Source: CAWFZT01 sp963820415 (lineage in GTDB: Bacteria > Chloroflexota > Anaerolineae > Anaerolineales > Anaerolineaceae). Taken from it: 64,000 nucleotides of DNA. Made by a program: the position numbers and the translations under genes. The DNA is taken from the NCBI GenBank assembly GCA_963820415.1, contig CAWFZT010000012.1, forward strand, positions 257,744 through 321,743, read 5' to 3'. The notes beneath the pieces are model-generated. The model saw nothing but the letters and a program-made list of their open reading frames with translations, was not told the DNA's origin and ran no database searches. Shown here piece after piece: positions 43,501-50,828 of this stretch; within the stretch, counting starts at the first letter, position 1; every line of letters begins with the position of its first letter.

Positions 43501-44472
43501 GTGCTGGTCGCCGGTATGGTGACGCGCTTTCGCCGCATTCAGACCAAGAAAAAAGACTGGATGGGCTTTGTTACGATCGAGGATATCCAGGGTAGTATTG
43601 AACTGGTGCTCTTCCCGCGCGCCTGGAAGGAATTCGGCAGCCTGATCGAACCAGATGTGGTGATCAGCGCCGAAGGCCGTATAGATGCAACCAACGGTGA
43701 CCCGAAAGTGCTGGTCGATAAAATCAAGATAGAAACAGTCGAGTCAGCCCCCGTTGAGGCGGCACAGCCTGCACAACCTGCCTGGTCTCCGAGTTTAGAG
43801 GATATGGAGGTCATCTATCAGGAAGAGCGACCGCAGGCCACCGACCTCCCTACGATTGCGCCTTCGCCGCATAAAGCCTCCGAAGCGGCGGATGATTGGG
43901 ATGAGGGTGGGCCGCCGCCTCCTGAATTTCCGGACGATTGGTATTTATCCCAACCACCTGAAATGAGTCTCGGGAGGCCAGGCTCGCTTGGCGAACTGCC
44001 CCTGACAGCGACAACTGACTTCCCCGCGCCAGTAAAAGATCCGCCGCGTTTTAATGAAATACCCGCATCTGCAGCAAGGCGTGAACCTGTTGTTCAGCCA
44101 GTGCCTTCCCCACAGATAGCTGGTCTACCACCTGAACCACAGGCGCCGGTATTTGTGCCGGTATCTTACATTGTCCCACCGGCGGCGATTGGGGCTTTAG
44201 CTCGAGAAAGTGACATGCCGCGCATGATCACGGTGGTACTACGCTCGTCAGGCAATAAAGAACGCGATGCGCGCCGCCTGAAAGTCGTTTTCGGGATGAT
44301 GATCTCTTCGCCTGGAAAAGACCGTTTCTCATTGATGGTTTTCGAACAAAGCAGCCGTTATATCCTGGAATTCCCCAATGAGACCACAGGGATTTCTCCC
44401 GAGCTGGTACGGCGCCTGTCTGCTGTGGTTGGCGAAGATAACCTGCGCATTGAGCTTATACGAATTCAATAG
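40546..44472 (+). CDS. dnaE: DNA polymerase III alpha subunit
   Basis: This 1308-residue replicative polymerase subunit opens with a PHP domain (HLHVHTEYSLLDG, DHGTMYG). The palm catalytic acidic residues are in MPDIDLDF (near 396-403) and LLKVDFLGL (near 556-564). The finger-region EQIM motif, an HhH region, an OB-fold-like domain (VLVAGMVTRFRRI) and a C-terminal domain (PRMITVVLRSSGNKERD) follow. Compared with standard DnaE of about 1160 residues, it has an extra Pro/Glu-rich segment of roughly 150 residues at 43750-44210 between the OB domain and the C-terminus. Its stop abuts the convergent lysS stop at 44473 with no intervening bases. Confidence 0.96.
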   Translation: MTFAHLHVHTEYSLLDGFSNIKKLVARVKELGMPAVAITDHGTMYGVIDFFDAANNAGVKPIIGLEGYMAARRMQDKDARLDKTSSHLLLLAENQIGYQNLLKIASAAQLEGFYYYPRIDHEFLAEHAGGLICTSGCMSAEIPRIIRDQGIEAARNKIDWYYDVFGKDNFFFELQQHNVPELGTINRGLLELGPHYQARFLATNDTHYIDPDDWRLQDIMLSIQTGSLLSDPNRMRMTDRSYYLRTPEEMAKLFEEVPEAISNTLLVAERCNVDLKTKGYHLPLFEVPEGFTTEAYLRNLCEEGMRRCYGDRVDSDLSICQRLEYELSVIHDMGFDAYFLIVWDLCRYAKEQGIWYNVRGSGNGSLVAHTLNITSIEPIGLELIFERFLNKGRIEMPDIDLDFQDDRRARMMEYCARRYGDDKVAQIITFGTLGARAAIRDVGRVMDVVLAEVDRVSKLIPNIPGKPVTIKDALEQVPDLKELYNSTDYLKELIDTACKMEGVVRNAGTHAAGVIITDKPLVEYVPLHRPTSGSEDSPIKTVAQFEMSVIAKLGLLKVDFLGLVTLTVMQRACDLIEARHGIRYSLDNIPTDDPEIYQFLTAGHTAGVFQLEGTGMTRFLVQMKPKNLENIIAMVALYRPGPIEFIPSYIKRMHGEEAVTFRHASLKPIFSDTFGIPIYQEQIMSAAMRLAGYSPSEADDLRSAISKKKAELIAKHREKFIKGTSEHGMAREIGEAIFTDWENFARYGFNKSHAADYGVIAVQTAFLKTKYMVEFMTALLSASKNEAEKVAFYVVDCHSMGVDVLAPNVDNSVWDFNIEDRVDKPPAIRFGLGAIKNVGNGPVDLIVKARADGPFRDLNDFAHRVDLRTVGKRSLECLIRVGAMDRFGSRRALLEALDQLISVSALHFRAAQTGQLSFFGSIEGVEEEIILPQSTAIDQREQLEWERELLGLYVSDHPLTPYLPALQKKITHWSAQLGETANKEKVLVAGMVTRFRRIQTKKKDWMGFVTIEDIQGSIELVLFPRAWKEFGSLIEPDVVISAEGRIDATNGDPKVLVDKIKIETVESAPVEAAQPAQPAWSPSLEDMEVIYQEERPQATDLPTIAPSPHKASEAADDWDEGGPPPPEFPDDWYLSQPPEMSLGRPGSLGELPLTATTDFPAPVKDPPRFNEIPASAARREPVVQPVPSPQIAGLPPEPQAPVFVPVSYIVPPAAIGALARESDMPRMITVVLRSSGNKERDARRLKVVFGMMISSPGKDRFSLMVFEQSSRYILEFPNETTGISPELVRRLSAVVGEDNLRIELIRIQ

Positions 44473-45987
44473 TTATTCTGCCTCGCGCAGGTGGGGGAAA
44501 AGCAGCACCTCACGGATCGAATGCTGGTCGGTCAGCAGCATCGTCAGGCGGTCCACGCCCATGCCAAACCCACCACAGGGCGGCATACCGTAAGACATGG
44601 CGCGCAGGTAATCCTCGTCCATCGGGTGACGCTCCTCGTCCTCGGCCTGGTATTCGCGGCCCATCTCCAGGAAGCGGGCTTCCTGATCGAGGGGGTCGTT
44701 CAGCTCGGTGAAGGCGTTGCATAATTCCATTCCGCCGACAAACCCTTCGAAACGTTCGACGGTGGTTGGGTCGCCCGGCTTGCTTTTGGCGAGCGGTGAA
44801 ATATCTCTTGGGTAATCATACAGGAAGGTTGGTTGGATAAGGATCGGTTCGAGGAAATCGCCGAGCAGGCCGTCGATCAGCTTGCCGCGCGCCGTGCCGG
44901 GTTTGGGGTTCATTCCGCGCCCCCGCATGGCTTCATGCAGGCTCTCGTCGGTCGGATACAGGGCCAGGTCGATCCCAGTTGTCTCCATCAGGGCAAGGCG
45001 CAGGTCGACGCGTTTCCAGGGCGGGTTCAGGTTGATCTCGTGACCGTTGTATGTAATCAGACGCCTGCCGAGTACTTTATCGCAGACGAAGGCAAGCATC
45101 TCTTCGGTGAGCTGCATCACCTTCAAGTAATCGGCATAGGCCATGTAGAATTCGATCTGGGTGAATTCGGGGTTGTGCTTGTAGGATACCCCTTCGTTGC
45201 GGAAGTCGCGCCCGATCTCGTAAACCCGGTCGAGCATACCCACCAGCAGGCGTTTCAGGTAGAGTTCGAAGGATATGCGCAGGTACAGGTCCTGTTTGAG
45301 CTGGTTATGGTGGGTGACAAATGGTTTGGCAGCCGCTCCGCCGTAGATAGGTTGGAGGATGGGGGTTTCTACTTCCAGGAAATCGTGTTCGTCAAAGAAC
45401 TGACGCACGGCTTTGACGATGGAAGCGCGCGTACGGAAGATCTGGCGCACTTCTGGGTTGACAGCCAGGTCAGCGTAGCGTTGGCGAAAGCGAGTTTCGG
45501 GGTCGCTTAGTGTGGCGTGGCGTACGATTTGCCCATCGACGACCTCATCCTTGGCCGCTGGCAGGGGAGTGATGGCTTTGGCGAGCATGCGAAAAGCAGC
45601 GACGCGCAGGGTGATCTCGCCGGTGCGTGTGCGGAATAATTCCCCATCGGCTTCGATAAAATCGGCCAAATCGAATTCTTCGGTAAGCTGGCGCATGGTC
45701 TCTTCCCCCAGGTCATTGATACGGAAGAAGAGTTGGATGCGCCCGCTGCCATCTTCAATGTGTGCGAAGATGATCTTGCCCATTGGGCGCATGGAGCGTA
45801 GCCGGCCGGCCAGGGTCACCTGCAGAGGTGTGGCGGCGGTGCCAGAGGATTCGACTTCGCTGAAAGCCTGAAGCGCAGCCTGGGTAGTGTGGGTAGGGTG
45901 GGCGCGGGTCGGATAAGGCTCTCGCCCGGTGCGGCGCAGGCTGAGGATTTTTTCAAGACGGATTTTTTCGAGGTCGTTGTATTCCAT
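44473..45987 (-). CDS. lysS: Lysyl-tRNA synthetase, class II
   Basis: This 504-residue class II lysyl-tRNA synthetase charges tRNA-Lys. An N-terminal OB-fold anticodon-binding domain is present (AGRLRSMRPMGKIIFAHIED). The catalytic core carries motif 1 (FLEVETPILQPIYGGAAAKPF), motif 2 (IGRDFRNEGVSYKHNPEFTQIE) and motif 3 (GFGMGVDRLTMLL). The start at MEYNDLEK follows a strong GGAGGG site. The gene lies downstream of greA on the same strand, with a terminator between. No fusions or losses are visible. Confidence 0.96.
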   Translation of the reverse strand: MEYNDLEKIRLEKILSLRRTGREPYPTRAHPTHTTQAALQAFSEVESSGTAATPLQVTLAGRLRSMRPMGKIIFAHIEDGSGRIQLFFRINDLGEETMRQLTEEFDLADFIEADGELFRTRTGEITLRVAAFRMLAKAITPLPAAKDEVVDGQIVRHATLSDPETRFRQRYADLAVNPEVRQIFRTRASIVKAVRQFFDEHDFLEVETPILQPIYGGAAAKPFVTHHNQLKQDLYLRISFELYLKRLLVGMLDRVYEIGRDFRNEGVSYKHNPEFTQIEFYMAYADYLKVMQLTEEMLAFVCDKVLGRRLITYNGHEINLNPPWKRVDLRLALMETTGIDLALYPTDESLHEAMRGRGMNPKPGTARGKLIDGLLGDFLEPILIQPTFLYDYPRDISPLAKSKPGDPTTVERFEGFVGGMELCNAFTELNDPLDQEARFLEMGREYQAEDEERHPMDEDYLRAMSYGMPPCGGFGMGVDRLTMLLTDQHSIREVLLFPHLREAE

Positions 45988-46009
45988 TTACCCTCCGTTA
46001 TAAATAAAA

Positions 46010-46039
46010 CGCCCCGCCCATAGTTTGCTGGGCGGGGCG
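46010..46039 (-). terminator. Rho-independent terminator of greA
   Basis: CGCCCCGCCCA and TGGGCGGGGCG form an 11-bp stem with an 8-nt loop. On the minus strand it is followed by TTTTATTTA. It lies 16 nt past the greA stop. Confidence 0.75.
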
Positions 46040-46055
46040 CTAAATCTGCCCCGGA

Positions 46056-46523
46056 TTATTCCAGCTTAAGGATTTGCACGACAAAAGATCCTGCCGGCGC
46101 TTCAACCTGTACTTTATCGCCGACTTTGTGGTTTAGCAGAGCTTTGCCGAGCGGTGACTCGTTGGAAATACGCCAAAGGCCCGGATTGGCTTCGGCTGCG
46201 CCGACGATCGTGTACGTTTCCTGCGGACTGCCTTCTTCCTGGATGGTCACTTTAGCGCCAACCTGAACGGCTTCGGTCACGACGGGGATATTTTCATCGA
46301 TCACCCGCGCTGTCGCCAGCAGGATTTCTAACTCTTTAATGCGCCCTTCGACGAAAGCCTGTTCATTTTTAGCGGCTTCGTATTCGGCGTTCTCAATCAG
46401 CTCGCCGCCCTCCATGGCTTCATGCAGGCGGTTGGCGATTTCCTGGCGCTTGTAGGTGCGCAGGTAATCTAATTCGTCTTGTAACTTCTTGTAACCTTCA
46501 CGAGTCAGGAATGAGGTTGGCAT
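46056..46523 (-). CDS. greA: Transcription elongation factor GreA
   Basis: This 155-residue GreA/GreB-family factor rescues backtracked RNA polymerase by stimulating transcript cleavage. An N-terminal coiled-coil has the acidic tip GGELIENAEYEAAKNEQ. The C-terminal FKBP-like domain has IVGAAEANPGLWRISNESPLGKALLNHKVGD. The length matches the family. An AAGGA site precedes the ATG. Its promoter (TTGTCA-17-TATGAT) lies next to the tandem insertion sequence. Confidence 0.95.
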   Translation of the reverse strand: MPTSFLTREGYKKLQDELDYLRTYKRQEIANRLHEAMEGGELIENAEYEAAKNEQAFVEGRIKELEILLATARVIDENIPVVTEAVQVGAKVTIQEEGSPQETYTIVGAAEANPGLWRISNESPLGKALLNHKVGDKVQVEAPAGSFVVQILKLE

Positions 46524-46670
46524 TATGAAATCCTTGAGAAGAAAATCAGGTTGTCAATGTCCGGCCCTGGTGTTGTGTTTTTAATTCTTAAAGAAACAAA
46601 AACCACTCCTTGAGGAGCGATTTCCATCATCTCACGTAATGGCCCTGGCAGGTTTTATATTTACGTGCCT

Positions 46671-46699
46671 ATCATAACATAATTTTTTTCTGTTGACAA
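46671..46699 (-). promoter_or_regulatory. greA promoter
   Basis: On the minus strand TTGTCA (46694-46699) and TATGAT (46671-46676) are separated by 17 nt, a near-ideal sigma-70-type promoter, about 150 nt upstream of greA. The insertion sequence target begins at 46700, one base beyond the -35. Confidence 0.6.
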
Positions 46700-46714
46700 G
46701 TTTAATGGTGGGAT
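46700..46714. repeat. 15-bp direct repeat flanking insertion sequence (copy 1)
   Basis: GTTTAATGGTGGGAT lies immediately left of the first insertion sequence. Identical copies lie at 48110-48124 and 49520-49534. It is best explained as a target-site duplication. Confidence 0.8.
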
Positions 46715-48109
46715 TGTTAAACCAAAGTAGAAATGTCCCCTTTCACCAAAGTTAAAATGTCCCCTAGGAAAGGGACAAGAAAGTGGACAAACTATACACG
46801 ATGAACGAGAAAGAAATCAAACGGTTAGGGATCATGACCCAACTTGAGAAGAAACAGGTTGGCCAACAGAAAGCTGCCGAACAATTAGGGATCAGTGTAC
46901 GGCAGGTGAAACGGCTAAAGCGGGCCTATCAGGCAGATGGGGCAGCGGGATTGATCCACAAAAGCCGGGGCAAACCGAGCCACAACCAGCTCGACCCGGA
47001 AATGAAGCAGAAGGCCCTGGAGCTCATTTTGGAACGATATCGGGATTTTGGGCCGACCCTGGCCAGGGAGAAGTTAGTGGAAGTGCACGGATTGCGGATT
47101 TCGGATGAGCGAGTGCGCCAACTGATGTTGGCCGAAGGGATCTGGAAACCGAGGCGGAAACGTAAACTGCAGGTATTTCAAATGCGTCAGCGGCGAGCCT
47201 GTTTTGGCGAACTGGTGCAGATCGATGGCTCAGACTACAACTGGTTTGAAGAGCGGGGACCACGCTGCACGTTGTTGGTATTTGTGGATGATGCCACAGG
47301 AAAGCTGGTGGAATTGTGGTTTGTGGAGCATGAGAGCTTCTTTGGGTACTGTGAGGCTGCCAGGCACTATTTTGAGCGCTACGGCAAGCCAGGAGCGTTT
47401 TACAGCGATAAACATGGCATCTTTCACCTCAATACCCCCAAACTGACCCCTGGAGACGGCCTGACAGACTTCGGCAGAGCCATGCAGGAACTGGGGGTTC
47501 AGATCATCTGTGCCAATACCCCTCAGGCCAAAGGCCGGGTCGAACGCACCAACCAGACCCTGCAAGACCGCCTGACGAAGGAACTGAGACTGCTTGGCAT
47601 CTCAACCCCCAAAGAAGCCAATCGTTGGCTGCCTGAGTTCATAGAGGAGTATAACCAGCGTTTTGCCACAACTCCCCGCAGCAACCTCAATGCTCATCGG
47701 CCCCTGACAACGACGGACAACCTCGACTGGATCTTGGTCCGGAAGACCCCCCGCATCCTTTCCAAGAACTTGACCCTCCAGTATCTCAAGACGATTTATC
47801 AAATCCAGGTGGACCGCCCTTCCTACGCCATGCGTAAAGCCCCGGTGACCGTTTTGGAGAACCCTCAAGGTGAGGTCACCATCTTGTACAAGAATAAATC
47901 CCTCCCGTTCAGCGTGTTTTATCAGCAACAAAAACAAGCCGAAGTGGTATCATCCAAATCGATTGATCTTGCCCTGCGCAATGCTTCCTATGCCCATAAA
48001 CCAGCCCACGATCATCCCTGGCGTCGACCCTGGAAAGACAAGAAGGTCCCCTCAGATGGGGACATTCTTACTTTGTCAAAATAGGTGACATTTTAACTTT
48101 GGGCTAACA
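46715..48109 (+). mobile_element. Insertion sequence, copy 1 (1395 bp, ISNCY/IS1202-like)
   Basis: The ends are imperfect 26-bp inverted repeats: TGTTAAACCAAAGTAGAAAT at the left and, in complement, TGTTAGCCCAAAGTTAAAAT at the right. Near each end a second, similar motif occurs (CCAAAGTTAAAATGTCCCC at the left; GACAAAGTAAGAATGTCCCC at the right in complement). One transposase gene fills the interior. The 15-bp sequence GTTTAATGGTGGGAT flanks both sides. Confidence 0.88.
46783..48084 (+). CDS. DDE transposase of IS copy 1
   Basis: A 433-residue transposase with an N-terminal helix-turn-helix (VGQQKAAEQLGISVRQVKRL, residues 26-45) and an rve/integrase-core catalytic domain. Candidate catalytic residues are D148 (QIDGSD), D209 (YSDKHG) and E254 (GRVERTNQ). 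The overall organisation resembles ISNCY/IS1202-type transposases. The probable start is GTG at 46783 after AGGAAAGGGAC; ATG at 46801 is an alternative. The terminal segment SDGDILTLSK runs into the right end of the element. It is intact and probably active. Confidence 0.88.
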   Translation: MDKLYTMNEKEIKRLGIMTQLEKKQVGQQKAAEQLGISVRQVKRLKRAYQADGAAGLIHKSRGKPSHNQLDPEMKQKALELILERYRDFGPTLAREKLVEVHGLRISDERVRQLMLAEGIWKPRRKRKLQVFQMRQRRACFGELVQIDGSDYNWFEERGPRCTLLVFVDDATGKLVELWFVEHESFFGYCEAARHYFERYGKPGAFYSDKHGIFHLNTPKLTPGDGLTDFGRAMQELGVQIICANTPQAKGRVERTNQTLQDRLTKELRLLGISTPKEANRWLPEFIEEYNQRFATTPRSNLNAHRPLTTTDNLDWILVRKTPRILSKNLTLQYLKTIYQIQVDRPSYAMRKAPVTVLENPQGEVTILYKNKSLPFSVFYQQQKQAEVVSSKSIDLALRNASYAHKPAHDHPWRRPWKDKKVPSDGDILTLSK

Positions 48110-48124
48110 GTTTAATGGTGGGAT
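48110..48124. repeat. 15-bp direct repeat between the tandem insertion sequences (copy 2)
   Basis: GTTTAATGGTGGGAT is identical to the outer copies and is shared by the right end of element 1 and the left end of element 2. The whole array therefore has a 1410-bp period. Confidence 0.8.
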
Positions 48125-49519
48125 TGTTAAACCAAAGTAGAAATGTCCCCTTTCACCAAAGTTAAAATGTCCCCTAGGAAAGGGACAAGAAAGTGGACAA
48201 ACTATACACGATGAACGAGAAAGAAATCAAACGGTTAGGGATCATGACCCAACTTGAGAAGAAACAGGTTGGCCAACAGAAAGCTGCCGAACAATTAGGG
48301 ATCAGTGTACGGCAGGTGAAACGGCTAAAGCGGGCCTATCAGGCAGATGGGGCAGCGGGATTGATCCACAAAAGCCGGGGCAAACCGAGCCACAACCAGC
48401 TCGACCCGGAAATGAAGCAGAAGGCCCTGGACCTCATTTTGGAACGATATCGGGATTTTGGGCCGACGCTGGCCAGGGAGAAGTTAGTGGAAGTGCACGG
48501 ATTGCGGATTTCGGATGAGCGAGTGCGCCAACTGATGCTGGCCGAAGGGATCTGGAAACCGAGGCGGAAACGTAAACTGCAGGTATTTCAAATGCGTCAG
48601 CGGCGAGCCTGTTTTGGCGAACTGGTGCAGATGGATGGCTCAGACTACCACTGGTTTGAAGAGCGGGGACCCCGCTGCACGTTGTTGGTATTTGTGGATG
48701 ATGCCACAGGAAAGCTGGTGGAATTGTGGTTTGTGGAGCATGAGAGCTTCTTTGGGTACTGTGAGGCTGCCAGGCACTATTTTGAGCGCTACGGCAAGCC
48801 AGGAGCGTTTTACAGCGATAAACATGGCATCTTTCACCTCAATACCCCCAAACTGACCCCTGGAGACGGCCTGACAGACTTCGGCAGAGCCATGCAGGAA
48901 CTGGGGGTTCAGATCATCTGTGCCAATACCCCTCAGGCCAAAGGCCGGGTCGAACGCACCAACCAGACCCTGCCAGACCGCCTGACGAAGGAACTGAGAC
49001 TGCTTGGCATCTCAACCCCCAAAGAAGCCAATCGTTGGCTGCCTGAGTTCATGGAGGAGTATAACCAGCGTTTTGCCACAACTCCCCGCAGCAACCTCAA
49101 TGCTCATCGGCCCCTGACAACGACGGACAACCTCGACTGGATCTTGGTCCGGAAGACCCCCCGCATCCTTTCCAAGAACTTGACCCTCCAGTATCTCAAG
49201 ACGATTTATCAAATCCAGGTGGACCGCCCTTCCTACGCCATGCGTAAAGCCCCGGTGACCGTTTTGGAGAACCCTCAAGGTGAGGTCACCATCTTGTACA
49301 AGAATAAATCCCTCCCGTTCAGCGTGTTTTATCAGCAACAAAAACAAGCCGAAGTGGTATCATCCAAATCGATTGATCTTGCCCTGCGCAATGCTTCCTA
49401 TGCCCATAAACCAGCACCCGATCATCCCTGGCGTCGACCCTGGAAAGACAAGAAGGTCCCCTCAGATGGGGACATTCTTACTTTGTCAAAATAGGTGACA
49501 TTTTAACTTTGGGCTAACA
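48125..49519 (+). mobile_element. Insertion sequence, copy 2 (1395 bp)
   Basis: Same length, ends, orientation and gene as the first copy, at a 1410-bp period. A small number of base differences produce six amino acid changes in the transposase. This shows the copies have begun to diverge and are not a simple assembly duplication. Confidence 0.88.
48193..49494 (+). CDS. DDE transposase of IS copy 2
   Basis: A 433-residue protein, 427 of 433 residues identical to the first copy. Differences by position are E80D, I147M, N153H, Q261P, I287M and H409P. I147M and N153H flank the catalytic D148, and Q261P lies after E254. The catalytic D, D and E are kept, so activity is possible. GTG is the likely start codon, as in copy 1. 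Confidence 0.87.
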   Translation: MDKLYTMNEKEIKRLGIMTQLEKKQVGQQKAAEQLGISVRQVKRLKRAYQADGAAGLIHKSRGKPSHNQLDPEMKQKALDLILERYRDFGPTLAREKLVEVHGLRISDERVRQLMLAEGIWKPRRKRKLQVFQMRQRRACFGELVQMDGSDYHWFEERGPRCTLLVFVDDATGKLVELWFVEHESFFGYCEAARHYFERYGKPGAFYSDKHGIFHLNTPKLTPGDGLTDFGRAMQELGVQIICANTPQAKGRVERTNQTLPDRLTKELRLLGISTPKEANRWLPEFMEEYNQRFATTPRSNLNAHRPLTTTDNLDWILVRKTPRILSKNLTLQYLKTIYQIQVDRPSYAMRKAPVTVLENPQGEVTILYKNKSLPFSVFYQQQKQAEVVSSKSIDLALRNASYAHKPAPDHPWRRPWKDKKVPSDGDILTLSK

Positions 49520-49534
49520 GTTTAATGGTGGGAT
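49520..49534. repeat. 15-bp direct repeat flanking insertion sequence (copy 3)
   Basis: GTTTAATGGTGGGAT closes the array on the right; the next bases (AGAAAAACC) do not match the element. Confidence 0.8.
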
Positions 49535-49627
49535 AGAAAAACCTTGCGTAGCGCCAGTACCGCCTGCGAGACGCAAGCTTTAGTACGAAAAACGGGAGGG
49601 AAGTGCGCCGCCCGCTGCTATTCGACG

Positions 49628-49633
49628 TATAAT
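49628..49633 (+). promoter_or_regulatory. -10 box of the GH15-like gene
   Basis: TATAAT lies 20 nt before the ATG at 49654, with a GAGGTGG ribosome binding site between, so this gene has a conventional leader. Upstream sequence is the IS right flank. Confidence 0.45.
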
Positions 49634-49653
49634 AAGGTCAACGAGGTGGAAAT

Positions 49654-50787
49654 ATGGCTGATGATCTCTTCAAGCGCAGTGTTCAGATCATTCTCAAGAA
49701 CCAGGCGCCATCAGGCGCGTATATAGCCTCACCTAATTTTCCTACCTATGCTTACTGCTGGCTGCGGGATGGCACGTACATCGCCCACGCCATGGACCGG
49801 GCCGGGCATCCTGAAAGTGCGGCGGCTTTTTTTCGCTGGGTTGACTGGACGATCAAGCGTTATGCCGGCAAGGTTGAAAGGGTGGTAGCCTACCAGGAGA
49901 CCCGACGGCCCCTGGATACCAACGAATTCCTGCACACTCGCTATAACCTGGACGGTTCCGAGGTGACGGCAGTGGAGTGGAGCAATTTCCAGATTGACGG
50001 CTACGGCACCTGGTTGTGGGGATTGGTAGAGCATGCCAACCGCACCGGGAGGCGCAGCTTCCTGCTGGAGTTGTCCGAAAGCGTGCGTCTGACGGTGCGT
50101 TACCTGGCAGCCGTCTGGTGTCTTCCCAACAGCGATTGTTGGGAAGAACACCCCGAATACCAGCATCCTTATTCCCTGGCGGCTGTGTTTGGCGGGCTGC
50201 AAGCGGCGCTGCGGCTGGCCGAAATGGGGGTGGAAGGCCTGCCGATAGAGGAAATTACGGACACTGCCCAGGCTGTGCGCCAGTTTGTAATGCAATATGG
50301 GGTGAAGAACGGCCGCTTGATGAAGCACATCCGCCCGGTGGAAGCCGGTGAAAACGACCACGACGACTATTCAGAAGGGGTGGATGCCAGCCTGCTTGGC
50401 GCCTGTACGCCGTATGGATTGTTGTCACCCCAGGACCCCATCTGGCAGGCGACCCTGGAAAAGATTGAGCACGATCTGCACCGCCCGGACGGTGGAGTAT
50501 ATCGTTACCTCGGCGATACTTATTATGGAGGCGGGGAATGGATATTGCTGGCAGGCTGGTTGGGCTGGAACTACGTCGAGAACGGGCAGCCGGGTAAGGC
50601 TCTGCAACTATTGGAATGGATTGAAGAGCAGGCCGGGAATGACGGTAGCCTGCCTGAACAAATTTCCCGCCACACCCTTTCGCCGGGCTATTTGCCAGAA
50701 TGGGAGCAACGCTGGGGGCCGGTGGCCAATCCCTTGCTGTGGTCACACGCCAAGTACCTGATCTTACGCGACGTTTTGAAATCTTGA
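49654..50787 (+). CDS. GH15-like glycoside hydrolase (glucoamylase-type (alpha/alpha)6 barrel)
   Basis: A 377-residue protein without a signal peptide. The N-terminal ASPNFPTYAYCWLRDGTYIAHAM resembles the substrate-binding WLRD motif of GH15 enzymes. The catalytic acid candidate is in NSDCWEEHPEYQ (Glu-Glu), and the catalytic base candidate in SLPEQISRH. GGEWILLAGWLGWN and GPVANPLLWSHAKYL are family-typical aromatic segments. The size is that of a catalytic domain without the N-terminal super-sandwich domain. GH15 enzymes hydrolyse alpha-glucosides or trehalose, but the substrate here is not settled. AACGAGGTGGAA precedes the ATG. Confidence 0.8.
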   Translation: MADDLFKRSVQIILKNQAPSGAYIASPNFPTYAYCWLRDGTYIAHAMDRAGHPESAAAFFRWVDWTIKRYAGKVERVVAYQETRRPLDTNEFLHTRYNLDGSEVTAVEWSNFQIDGYGTWLWGLVEHANRTGRRSFLLELSESVRLTVRYLAAVWCLPNSDCWEEHPEYQHPYSLAAVFGGLQAALRLAEMGVEGLPIEEITDTAQAVRQFVMQYGVKNGRLMKHIRPVEAGENDHDDYSEGVDASLLGACTPYGLLSPQDPIWQATLEKIEHDLHRPDGGVYRYLGDTYYGGGEWILLAGWLGWNYVENGQPGKALQLLEWIEEQAGNDGSLPEQISRHTLSPGYLPEWEQRWGPVANPLLWSHAKYLILRDVLKS

Positions 50788-50828
50788 TTATTCGGTTGAA
50801 GACAAATCTTGATCGGAGGAGGGATGCG

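Noticed and set aside
46700..49534. Composite transposon made of two insertion sequences with cargo
   Set aside because: The two elements are directly adjacent and share the 15-bp spacer; no cargo genes lie between them.
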